From Rhizobium sullae (GTDB lineage Bacteria; Pseudomonadota; Alphaproteobacteria; Rhizobiales; Rhizobiaceae): 64,000 bases of DNA. Below are positions 32,967 to 40,133 of the stretch, one piece after another (position 1 is the stretch's first letter; every line of letters begins with the position of its first letter). The notes beneath the pieces are model-generated. The model was not told where the DNA came from. It ran no database searches and saw nothing but the letters and a program-made list of their open reading frames with translations. The stretch is from contig NZ_CP104143.1 of the NCBI RefSeq assembly GCF_025200715.1, forward strand, positions 1,736,001-1,800,000. Direction: 5' to 3'. Position numbers and translations under genes: made by a program.

Positions 32967-34403
32967 TCAGCTCCTTGCAAATTCCGGCGCGGTCGCCTCA
33001 TGGCGCACCAGCGGCTCGGACAGTTCGAAATTGGCGCCTGCGACCGCATCGCCGATAATGACCATGACCGGTCCGGTCAACTCGTCACGATGCTGCAGGT
33101 CGGGAAGATCACGCAAGATGCCATGCAGCAGACGGCGATCGCGGCGGCTGGCGTTCTCGACGACCGCAACGGTCGTCTCGGCGGGAAGCCCGGCATTGAT
33201 CAGCCGCGCGGCGACCGAGGCCGCGACGGTGCGGCCCATATATACGGCGATCGTCGCGCCCGACACGGCAAGGCTTGCCCAATCCGGCAGCACGTCGCCG
33301 GTCAGGTCATGCCCTGTCGTGAAGACCAGCGACGAGGCAACGCCGCGCAGCGTCAGCGGCAGCTCGAAATCGGCTGCGGCAGCCAAAGCGGAGGTGATGC
33401 CCGGAACGACCTCGTAGCCGATGCCTGCCGCACGCAGCGCCGCCATCTCTTCCCCTGCCCGGCCATAAACCAGCGGATCGCCGGATTTCAGGCGCACGAC
33501 TCGCTTGCCTTGGCGTCCAAGCTGGACCAGCAGATCGTTAATCTCTTCCTGCGATTTCGAATGGCAACCCTTGCGTTTACCGACCGAAAGGCGCTCGGCA
33601 TCGCGGCGGCCCATATCAACGATCGTCTGCGGCACCAGCGCATCGAAAACGATGGCGTCGGCTTCCATCATGACCCGCTGGGCGCGCAACGTCAGCAGAT
33701 CCTCGGCACCCGGACCGGCGCCGACGAGCCAGACACGGCCTTCAATTTTTTCCGCGGAGCGCAGCAGGCCGTTTGCGGCGCGGCGTGCTTCGGGAAGATT
33801 ACCGTTCGCGACCGCATCCGCCACCGCGCCCGAGAAGAAACGGCGCCAGAAGACCCTGCGGGCGACGCCGCGCGGAACGAGATGCTCGACGGTCTTGCGG
33901 TAGCTCGCCGCAAGGTCCGCCAGACGGCCGAGCGACGGCGAGAGCAACTGGTCGACCTGCGCGCGGATCATCTGGGCAAGCACCGGACCGGCGCCCTCCG
34001 TGCCGATCGCAACGGCGACCGGCGCGCGATTGACGAGAGCCGGCGTGAAGAAATCGCAATAGTCCGGCTGGTCGACCGCATTGGCCGGAATTCTGGCCGC
34101 CTGGGCAGCTTCCACGATCGCTCGATCTTCGGCGGCGTCGCCTGTCGCGGCGAAAACGAGCGTTGCACCGTCCACTTGCGCGGGCGAGAACGGCGCACGA
34201 ACCGTTTCGATGCGGTTGGAAATCAGGAAGGAGTGATAGTCGGCCTCGGGATGTTCCGCATAAGCAACGATGCGGGCGCGCGTGTTCAGCAGCAGACGCA
34301 CCTTGGCGAAGGCCTCGTCTCCATTGCCGAAAACGGCTGCAATCCGCCCTTCCACACGGAAGAATGCGGGAAATACCGATAGCTGTTCGTTGCTGGAAGG
34401 CAT
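32967..34403 (-). CDS. cysG: Siroheme synthase (multifunctional CysG)
   Basis: A 478-residue fusion. The N-terminal NAD-dependent dehydrogenase/ferrochelatase part (FFRVEGRIAAVFGNGDEAFA; AVDQPDYCDFFTPALVNR) turns precorrin-2 into siroheme. The C-terminal SAM-dependent uroporphyrinogen III methyltransferase part has VWLVGAGPGAEDLLTLRAQR, KRKGCHSKSQEEIN, RLKSGDPLVYGRAGEEMAAL and VVPGITSALAAAADFELPLT. The ATG at 34403 (MPSSNEQLSV) was chosen over a TTG 15 codons upstream. A perfect 14-bp palindrome lies 7 bases before the start. First gene of the cysG-DUF2849-cysI-DUF934 operon. Confidence 0.93.
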   Translation of the reverse strand: MPSSNEQLSVFPAFFRVEGRIAAVFGNGDEAFAKVRLLLNTRARIVAYAEHPEADYHSFLISNRIETVRAPFSPAQVDGATLVFAATGDAAEDRAIVEAAQAARIPANAVDQPDYCDFFTPALVNRAPVAVAIGTEGAGPVLAQMIRAQVDQLLSPSLGRLADLAASYRKTVEHLVPRGVARRVFWRRFFSGAVADAVANGNLPEARRAANGLLRSAEKIEGRVWLVGAGPGAEDLLTLRAQRVMMEADAIVFDALVPQTIVDMGRRDAERLSVGKRKGCHSKSQEEINDLLVQLGRQGKRVVRLKSGDPLVYGRAGEEMAALRAAGIGYEVVPGITSALAAAADFELPLTLRGVASSLVFTTGHDLTGDVLPDWASLAVSGATIAVYMGRTVAASVAARLINAGLPAETTVAVVENASRRDRRLLHGILRDLPDLQHRDELTGPVMVIIGDAVAGANFELSEPLVRHEATAPEFARS

Positions 34404-34410
34404 TATCGTT

Positions 34411-34424
34411 CCACTTCGAAGTGG
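34411..34424. promoter_or_regulatory. Perfect 14-bp palindrome before cysG
   Basis: CCACTTCGAAGTGG lies 7 bases upstream of the cysG ATG, where the ribosome binding site should be. It may be an operator or an RNA hairpin controlling translation. The factor is unknown. Confidence 0.5.
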
Positions 34425-34651
34425 GCCGACTATGCCTTTTACCGTCAACGGATTGAAGAAACAGAAATTCGAATGCCCCGCCGGGCGCGTATTCTTTTGC
34501 TCGCCACCTCAAGGATTTGAGAAAAGTCGCCCGGTCGTTGGAAAATGCTGCAGCCCATTCATAAGGTGGTGACAAATGCGCAGATTCGGCGGGACCATCC
34601 ATTCCGCTTCCCGGCGGCAACCGGTAAACTGCACGAAACAGGGAGAAAGCC

Positions 34652-35239
34652 ATGCCGGAAAAGACGATTGTTTCCCGCCTTCTCGAAGTCATCGAGAAGC
34701 ATATCCTGCCGATCACCGAACTCGGCGTTTCCGAGGGCAACAAGGTCTTCGGGGCGGCGGTCCTGCGCAAGTCTGACCTTTCGCTTATCGTTGCAGAAAC
34801 GAACAACGAGCTGGAAAATCCGCTCTGGCATGGCGAAATCCACACGCTGAAGCGTTTCTACGAACTCTCCGACAAGCCTTCGACCAAGGAGCTCATCTTT
34901 GTCTCGACTCACGAACCCTGCAGCATGTGCATGTCTGCGATCACCTGGGCGGGCTTCGATAATTTCTATTACTTCTTCAGCCACGAGGATTCGCGCGACA
35001 GCTTCGCCATCCCCCACGATCTGAAGATTCTGAAAGAGGTCTTCGGCCTCGAACCCGGCGGATACCGCCGCCAGAACGCCTTCTGGAACAGTTTTGCGAT
35101 CGCCGATCTCATCGAGACCGAGGACGAACCGTTGAAAGCTGGCCTGAAAGCGCAAGCCACCCGCATTAGGGCCCGCTACGATGCGCTGTCCGACACCTAT
35201 CAGGCGTCCAAAGACGCCAATGCCATCCCCTTGAACTGA
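34652..35239 (+). CDS. Cytidine/deoxycytidylate deaminase-superfamily protein
   Basis: A 195-residue zinc deaminase fold protein. The zinc ligands and catalytic Glu are visible as WHGEIHTLKRF (HxE) and THEPCSMCMSAITWAGF (PCxxC). A longer C-terminal half (YYFFSHEDSRDSFAIPHDLK; AFWNSFAIADLIETEDEPLK) extends beyond typical tRNA adenosine deaminases, so it is probably a nucleoside or nucleobase deaminase rather than TadA. The ribosome binding site is GGGAGAAAG. It is 6 bases upstream of mazG on the same strand, suggesting a joint role in nucleotide pool cleaning (inference). Confidence 0.85.
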   Translation: MPEKTIVSRLLEVIEKHILPITELGVSEGNKVFGAAVLRKSDLSLIVAETNNELENPLWHGEIHTLKRFYELSDKPSTKELIFVSTHEPCSMCMSAITWAGFDNFYYFFSHEDSRDSFAIPHDLKILKEVFGLEPGGYRRQNAFWNSFAIADLIETEDEPLKAGLKAQATRIRARYDALSDTYQASKDANAIPLN

Positions 35240-35245
35240 GATATC

Positions 35246-36079
35246 ATGGAAGCTTCAAAAGACATTTCGCGCCTGATCGAGATCATGGCCGCATTGCGCG
35301 ATCCCGAAACCGGATGCCCCTGGGACGTCGTCCAAACCTTCGAAACGATCAAGCCCTACACGATCGAGGAAGCCTACGAGGTTTCTGACGCGATCGAACG
35401 CAACGACATGGACGATCTCTGCGAGGAACTGGGCGATCTGCTGCTGCAGGTCGTCTTCCATGCCCGCATGGCCGAGGAAGCCGGCGAATTCACCTTCGGC
35501 GACGTCGTCGCAGCCATCACGCGCAAGATGATCCGCCGCCACCCCCATGTCTTTGCGCGGTCCGATGCCGGCACTCCGGAGCTTGTCCGAAAGCAGTGGG
35601 ACGAGATCAAGCAGGCGGAAAAACGCGAGCGCGCCGAGCGGCGGGTAAAGCGCGGGATCGGCGACGACTTCAAGGCTGGCTTTCTTGGCTCCGTGCAGCG
35701 AAGCTTTCCTGCGCTGACAGAAGCGCTGAAGCTGCAGGAACGCGCCGCAAAGGTTGGCTTTGACTGGTCGGCACCGGAACCGATCCTGGACAAGATCGAG
35801 GAAGAGATCGGCGAGCTTCGTGCCGCGCTGAAGGAGGGCAATCACGCGAAAGTCAGCGACGAACTCGGCGACCTGATCTTCGCCATTGCCAATATCGGCC
35901 GGCACGTGAAAGCCGATCCCGAACAAGCGCTACGCGGCACAAACACAAAATTCCGCCGCCGATTCAATCACATCGAAAGAACACTTGAAGCAGACGGTGA
36001 AACGCTGGAAGCAGCAACGCTGGAGCGGATGGAGGAAATCTGGCAGGCGGCAAAGGCGATCGAGCGGCAGCTCGGCTAA
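35246..36079 (+). CDS. mazG: Nucleoside triphosphate pyrophosphohydrolase MazG
   Basis: A 277-residue enzyme hydrolysing NTPs, including abnormal ones, to NMP and pyrophosphate. Two MazG domains are visible. The first has CPWDVVQTFETIKPYTIEEA, then YEVSDAIERNDMDDLCEELG and DLLLQVVFHARMAEE (the EExxE/ExxD magnesium motif). The second has KIEEEIGELRAALKEGNHAK and VSDELGDLIFAIANIGRHVK. Length is typical of the two-domain form. Coupled to the deaminase-like gene upstream; convergent with hflX, with 7 bases between them. Confidence 0.95.
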   Translation: MEASKDISRLIEIMAALRDPETGCPWDVVQTFETIKPYTIEEAYEVSDAIERNDMDDLCEELGDLLLQVVFHARMAEEAGEFTFGDVVAAITRKMIRRHPHVFARSDAGTPELVRKQWDEIKQAEKRERAERRVKRGIGDDFKAGFLGSVQRSFPALTEALKLQERAAKVGFDWSAPEPILDKIEEEIGELRAALKEGNHAKVSDELGDLIFAIANIGRHVKADPEQALRGTNTKFRRRFNHIERTLEADGETLEAATLERMEEIWQAAKAIERQLG

Positions 36080-36086
36080 CTAAACG

Positions 36087-37412
36087 CTATTCCCAGTCTT
36101 CCTTCTGCGGCTTCGGCCCGTCACCCATGCGCCGTTCCAATTCGGCCGCTTCGCTTTCGGCGAGCCTTACGTCGAGTGTCACCGTGCCGTCTTCATTGTC
36201 TTCGCGGCCATCGACGATCGCATGTTCGTAAAGCCAGGGCAGCAGCGCCAGTTTGTCCAACGGCAGCTTGATCGTCGTCGCGGTCATCACCCCGGAAAGG
36301 CGCTTGCTGATTTCATGCATCAGGTGATCGACGCCTTCGCCGCTGACGGCCGAAACGGCGACGACGTTTTCGGCGCCTGCTGCCCTCTGCACCATCGCGT
36401 CATGCGCTTCCGGTTCCAGGCGGTCGATCTTGTTCCAGACTTCGACTATGCGCCTTGCGCCCTCGGCCTCGTCGATGCCGAGATCGTCCAGGATGCGCAT
36501 CACGTCCGCGCTCTGTGCCTGATTGTCGGCATCCGACATGTCGCGGACATGGAGGATCAGATCGGCTTCCAGCACCTCTTCGAGCGTGGCGCGGAAGGCG
36601 GCGACAAGGTGCGTCGGCAGGTCGGAAATGAAGCCAACGGTGTCGGACAGGATGACGGTGCGGCCATGCGGCAGCTTCATACGGCGAAGCGTTGGATCGA
36701 GCGTGGCGAAGAGCATGTCCTCGGCAAGGACACCTGCCCCGGTGATCCGGTTGAAGAGTGTCGACTTGCCGGCGTTGGTGTAGCCCACCAAGGCCACGAT
36801 CGGATGTGGCACCTTCCTGCGCTTGGCCCTGTGAAGCTGGCGGGTGCGGACGACCTGCTCCAGCTCGCGCTCCAGCTTGATGATCCGATCCTGCAGCAGA
36901 CGGCGGTCGGCCTCGATCTGCGTTTCGCCAGGGCCGCCCATGAAGCCGCCGCCGCCGCGCTGGCGTTCAAGGTGGGTCCAGCTGCGGACCAGACGGCCCT
37001 TCTGATAGTTCAGATGCGCGAGATCGACCTGCAGCGTGCCTTCCTTCGTGGAGGCGCGGCGGCCGAAGATTTCCAGGATCAGGCCCGTCCGGTCGATGAC
37101 CTTGGCGTTCCATTCCTTCTCGAGATTGCGCTGCTGCACCGGCGTCAGCGGGTGATCGACGATCACGAGGCCGGAATCGTGCTCATCGAGCTTCGCCTTG
37201 ATTTCCTCGATCTTGCCTGTGCCGAGCAGAGTTGCCGGACGCGGATCAGAGATCGGCACGATTGCGCCGCCGACCACATCGAGATCTATTGCCTCGGCGA
37301 GACCGGTCGCCTCTTCAAGGCGGCTCTCAGGCGAGCGGGTGGCAGCGCCTTCGATCGGCACACTTTTGCTCCGCGCCTGCTTCAGCACAGGCACGACAAC
37401 GGTTGCCCGCAT
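36087..37412 (-). CDS. hflX: Ribosome-splitting GTPase HflX
   Basis: A 441-residue GTPase of the Obg-HflX group that splits stalled 70S ribosomes. The N-terminal nucleotide domain includes LLGTGKIEEIKAKLDEHDSG and VDLAHLNYQKGRLVRSWTHL, then RQRGGGGFMGGPGETQIEAD. The G domain has G1 ALVGYTNAGKSTLFNRITG, G3 LSDTVGFISDLPTHLV and G4 EVWNKIDRLE. A C-terminal acidic domain follows. The start is an ATG at 37412 with weak signal; an upstream non-ATG start cannot be excluded. It follows hfq by 77 bases, the usual hfq-hflX pair. Confidence 0.94.
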   Translation of the reverse strand: MRATVVVPVLKQARSKSVPIEGAATRSPESRLEEATGLAEAIDLDVVGGAIVPISDPRPATLLGTGKIEEIKAKLDEHDSGLVIVDHPLTPVQQRNLEKEWNAKVIDRTGLILEIFGRRASTKEGTLQVDLAHLNYQKGRLVRSWTHLERQRGGGGFMGGPGETQIEADRRLLQDRIIKLERELEQVVRTRQLHRAKRRKVPHPIVALVGYTNAGKSTLFNRITGAGVLAEDMLFATLDPTLRRMKLPHGRTVILSDTVGFISDLPTHLVAAFRATLEEVLEADLILHVRDMSDADNQAQSADVMRILDDLGIDEAEGARRIVEVWNKIDRLEPEAHDAMVQRAAGAENVVAVSAVSGEGVDHLMHEISKRLSGVMTATTIKLPLDKLALLPWLYEHAIVDGREDNEDGTVTLDVRLAESEAAELERRMGDGPKPQKEDWE

Positions 37413-37489
37413 ATCATCCCGAAGTCTTTGGGCCTCCGGGATGATGGAATCATTCCTGGTATCGCGTGTCGTAATGACTGCTGATCCTG

Positions 37490-37732
37490 TTAGGACGCTG
37501 CTTCTTCGCTCTCGAACATCTGCATGGGCTGGCCCGGCATGATCGTTGAGATCGCGTGTTTATACACGAGTTGCGAATGGCCGTCACGGCGAAGAAGAAC
37601 GCAGAAATTGTCGAAGGAAGTGACAACGCCCGTGAGCTTTACGCCGTTGATGAGAAAAATTGTGAGAGAAATCTTTTGTTTGCGAACAGTATTGAGAAAT
37701 AAGTCCTGCAAATTCTGAGAACGTTCCGCCAT
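37490..37732 (-). CDS. hfq: RNA chaperone Hfq
   Basis: An 80-residue Sm-like protein that forms a hexamer and pairs small RNAs with mRNAs. Sm1 is [20 protein letters not shown] followed by DNFCVLL; Sm2 contains the YKHAISTI signature ([12 protein letters not shown]). It starts [14 protein letters not shown], the standard alphaproteobacterial N-terminus (NfrA-like); an upstream extension of the frame was rejected. It lies downstream of the D-amino acid aminotransferase gene and upstream of hflX. In related species it controls nif and nutrient transport genes. Confidence 0.97.
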
Positions 37733-37842
37733 CGCGCCGCTTCTTTCTTTATTGCCGGCTTGATCGCGCCGGTGAATATTAATCAACCTCTCCTGCAAGG
37801 CGGATGGTAATCCTCATCCCTTCCGTCCAGCAAATCTTGGTA

Positions 37843-38706
37843 TCAAATCGCAATCTTTTCCGCAACGTCGAAAAAGGCTTCTCGAATATTCTGCGAGATC
37901 GTGCCGGGATGACCGTTGGCAATCGTCAGCCCGTCGACGGAAACGACAGGAAAACAAATGCTTGTGGCAGCCGTGATGAAGACCTCGCGCGCCGCCAGCA
38001 TTTCTGCGACGGTGAAGTTCCGCTCGGCGATCCTGAGGCCGAGCTTCGCCCCGACGTCCATCAGCGTCGTTCGCGTGATGCCTCGCAGGATGCCATGTTC
38101 GGCAGGGCGCGTGATCAAAGTGCCGTCCGCGTCGACTATCCAGACATTGGTCGCCGCGCCCTCGTTCACGAAGCCGTCTGTATCGACATAGATGGCCTCC
38201 TGGGCGCCCGCTTCCTTCGCCTGCTGGCGGGCCAGCGCATTCGAGAGAAGACCGACGGTCTTGATGTCGACCCGATCCCACCGATTGTCGGGAACGGTGA
38301 TCGCCCTGATTCCGTTTGCGTTCTTCTTCGCGATCACTGACGGATCGGTGCTTTTGGCCGTGATGACCAGCGAAGGCTTGGTGCCTTCGGCCGGAAACAC
38401 GTGGTCGCGGCGCGCCACGCCGCGTGTCACCTGCAAGTAGAACAAGCCGTTCCGCACCTTGTTCCGGCGCGCAGTTTCGCGAATCACATGGATCATCGCC
38501 TGTCGACTCATCGGCCAGGCGATGCGCAACTCGCCGAGCGAGCGGTTCAAGCGGTCGAGATGGCGCGTGATATCGACGATATAGCCATGGCGTATTTCGC
38601 AGACCTCGTAGACGCCGTCCGCGAACTGGTAGCCGCGGTCTTCGATATGCACCATCGCATCGGCGTGCCGCTCGTAGCGGCCATTCACATAGGAAATTCT
38701 CGGCAT
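37843..38706 (-). CDS. dat: D-amino acid aminotransferase (class IV PLP enzyme)
   Basis: A 287-residue fold-type IV aminotransferase. It begins MPRISYVNGRYERHADAMVH and has FADGVYEVCEIRHGYIVDIT. The PLP Lys is in RVDIKTVGLLSNALARQQAK near residue 146. The second signature is VNEGAATNVWIVDADGTLIT, and RGITRTTLMDVGAKLGL binds the phosphate. It matches bacterial D-alanine aminotransferases, which make D-glutamate and D-alanine. Branched-chain or lyase relatives are less likely but not excluded. It sits between ntrX and hfq on the same strand. Confidence 0.88.
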   Translation of the reverse strand: MPRISYVNGRYERHADAMVHIEDRGYQFADGVYEVCEIRHGYIVDITRHLDRLNRSLGELRIAWPMSRQAMIHVIRETARRNKVRNGLFYLQVTRGVARRDHVFPAEGTKPSLVITAKSTDPSVIAKKNANGIRAITVPDNRWDRVDIKTVGLLSNALARQQAKEAGAQEAIYVDTDGFVNEGAATNVWIVDADGTLITRPAEHGILRGITRTTLMDVGAKLGLRIAERNFTVAEMLAAREVFITAATSICFPVVSVDGLTIANGHPGTISQNIREAFFDVAEKIAI

Positions 38707-38737
38707 GGGAAACCTGAATTTAAGGCAATGAAATGGG

Positions 38738-38762
38738 AAACCGGCGCAGAAAACCGCGCCGG
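38738..38762 (-). terminator. Possible weak terminator after ntrX
   Basis: CCGGCGC (38741-38747) pairs with GCGCCGG (38756-38762) around an 8-base loop. Only three T follow on the minus strand, so read-through into the aminotransferase gene is plausible. Confidence 0.45.
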
Positions 38763-38768
38763 GAGCAA

Positions 38769-40133
38769 TCAGACGCCGAGCGACTTCAGCTTGCGGTGAA
38801 GCGCCGAGCGCTCCATGCCGACGAACTCCGCGGTGCGCGAGATATTGCCACCGAAGCGGTTGATCTGCGCGATCAGGTAATCCTTTTCGAACATCTCGCG
38901 GGCTTCGCGCAGCGGAAGCGTCATGATGTGGTAGTCGTTCTTGGCCGATACCTTCGGCAGCATGTCGCCAAGGTCTGTCGGCAACATGTCGGCCGTAATC
39001 GGCGCATCCGGGCCGTCCGAGCGCGCAAGGATCATCAGACGTTCGATATTGTTGCGCAGTTGGCGGATGTTGCCTGGCCAGTCATGAGCCTGCAGCACCG
39101 CCATCGCATCGTCGCCGATGCGGCGCAGACGGATGCCTGCCTGCTCGGAAATCTGACGCATCAGCTGATCGACGAGGAACGGGATGTCCTCGCGGCGCTC
39201 CGCCAATGCCGGCACGCGAACGGGAACGACCGCAAGGCGATGGTAAAGGTCCTCGCGGAACCAGCCTTCGGCAATGCGGCTTTCCAGATTGTAAGCCGTC
39301 GAAGAGATGATGCGAACGTCCACTTTCACCCGCTTCGATCCGCCGACGCGCTCGAACTGTTGGTCGACTAGCACGCGCAGGATCTTGTTCTGTGTCTCGC
39401 GCGGCATTTCGCCGACTTCATCGAGATAGAGAATGCCGCGGTGGGCCTCTTCCAGCGCCCCAGTCTTGCGCGCCTGGCCGGGCAAGCCTTCCGTACCGAA
39501 AAGGGCAACCTCCATGCGATCCGGCGTAATGTTCGCAGCGTTCAGCGCGACGAAAGGACCATTGGCGCGCGCCGACTTCTTGTGGATCATGCGCGCCACC
39601 AGCTCCTTGCCGGAGCCGGATGCGCCAAAGATCATGATGCGGCTATTGGTCGGCGAAACCTTCTCGATCGTCTGGCGAAGTTGCGAGACCGCAACCGACG
39701 TTCCGATCAGTTCGACAGCGTCGCCTGCGCGCCGCTTCAGCTCGGATACTTCGCGCTTCAGCTTAGAGTTTTCCAGCGCGCGCTCAGCGATCAGGATCAG
39801 ACGATCGGCCTTGAAGGGCTTTTCGATGAAATCGAAGGCGCCGCGCTTGATGGCGGAGACGGCCGTCTCGATATTGCCGTGACCCGAAATCATAACGACT
39901 GGGATGTCGGGATGACGCGTCTTGATCTCGTCCAGCAGGGAAAGACCGTCGAGCTTGCTGCCCTGCATCCAGATATCGAGGAAGATCAGGCGCGGCGCGC
40001 GGTCGGAAATCGCCGCGAGCGCGCTGTCGCTGTCATGCGCGGTCCGCGTCTCGTGTCCTTCGTCCGAGAGAATACCGGAAACGATCTCGCGAATATCGTG
40101 CTCATCATCGACGACGAGAATATCAGAGGCCAT
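38769..40133 (-). CDS. ntrX: Nitrogen regulation response regulator NtrX
   Basis: A 454-residue response regulator. The receiver domain has ILVVDDEHDIREIVSGILSD and phosphorylation Asp in LIFLDIWMQGSKLDGLSLLD. The AAA+ domain has Walker A IFGASGSGKELVARMIHKKS and Walker B GILYLDEVGEMPRETQ. The sigma54 contact loop GAFTGA is missing: the segment reads LFGTEGLPGQARKTGALEEA, which is usual for NtrX. The C-terminal Fis-type helix-turn-helix is NISRTAEFVGMERSALHRKL. The start at 40133 overlaps the ntrY 3' end by 11 bases. Partner of the NtrY kinase. Confidence 0.95.
   Translation of the reverse strand: MASDILVVDDEHDIREIVSGILSDEGHETRTAHDSDSALAAISDRAPRLIFLDIWMQGSKLDGLSLLDEIKTRHPDIPVVMISGHGNIETAVSAIKRGAFDFIEKPFKADRLILIAERALENSKLKREVSELKRRAGDAVELIGTSVAVSQLRQTIEKVSPTNSRIMIFGASGSGKELVARMIHKKSARANGPFVALNAANITPDRMEVALFGTEGLPGQARKTGALEEAHRGILYLDEVGEMPRETQNKILRVLVDQQFERVGGSKRVKVDVRIISSTAYNLESRIAEGWFREDLYHRLAVVPVRVPALAERREDIPFLVDQLMRQISEQAGIRLRRIGDDAMAVLQAHDWPGNIRQLRNNIERLMILARSDGPDAPITADMLPTDLGDMLPKVSAKNDYHIMTLPLREAREMFEKDYLIAQINRFGGNISRTAEFVGMERSALHRKLKSLGV

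Noticed and set aside
37733..37798. A 22-residue N-terminal extension of Hfq
   Set aside because: Hfq relatives begin at MAERSQNLQ; the upstream frame has no family support.
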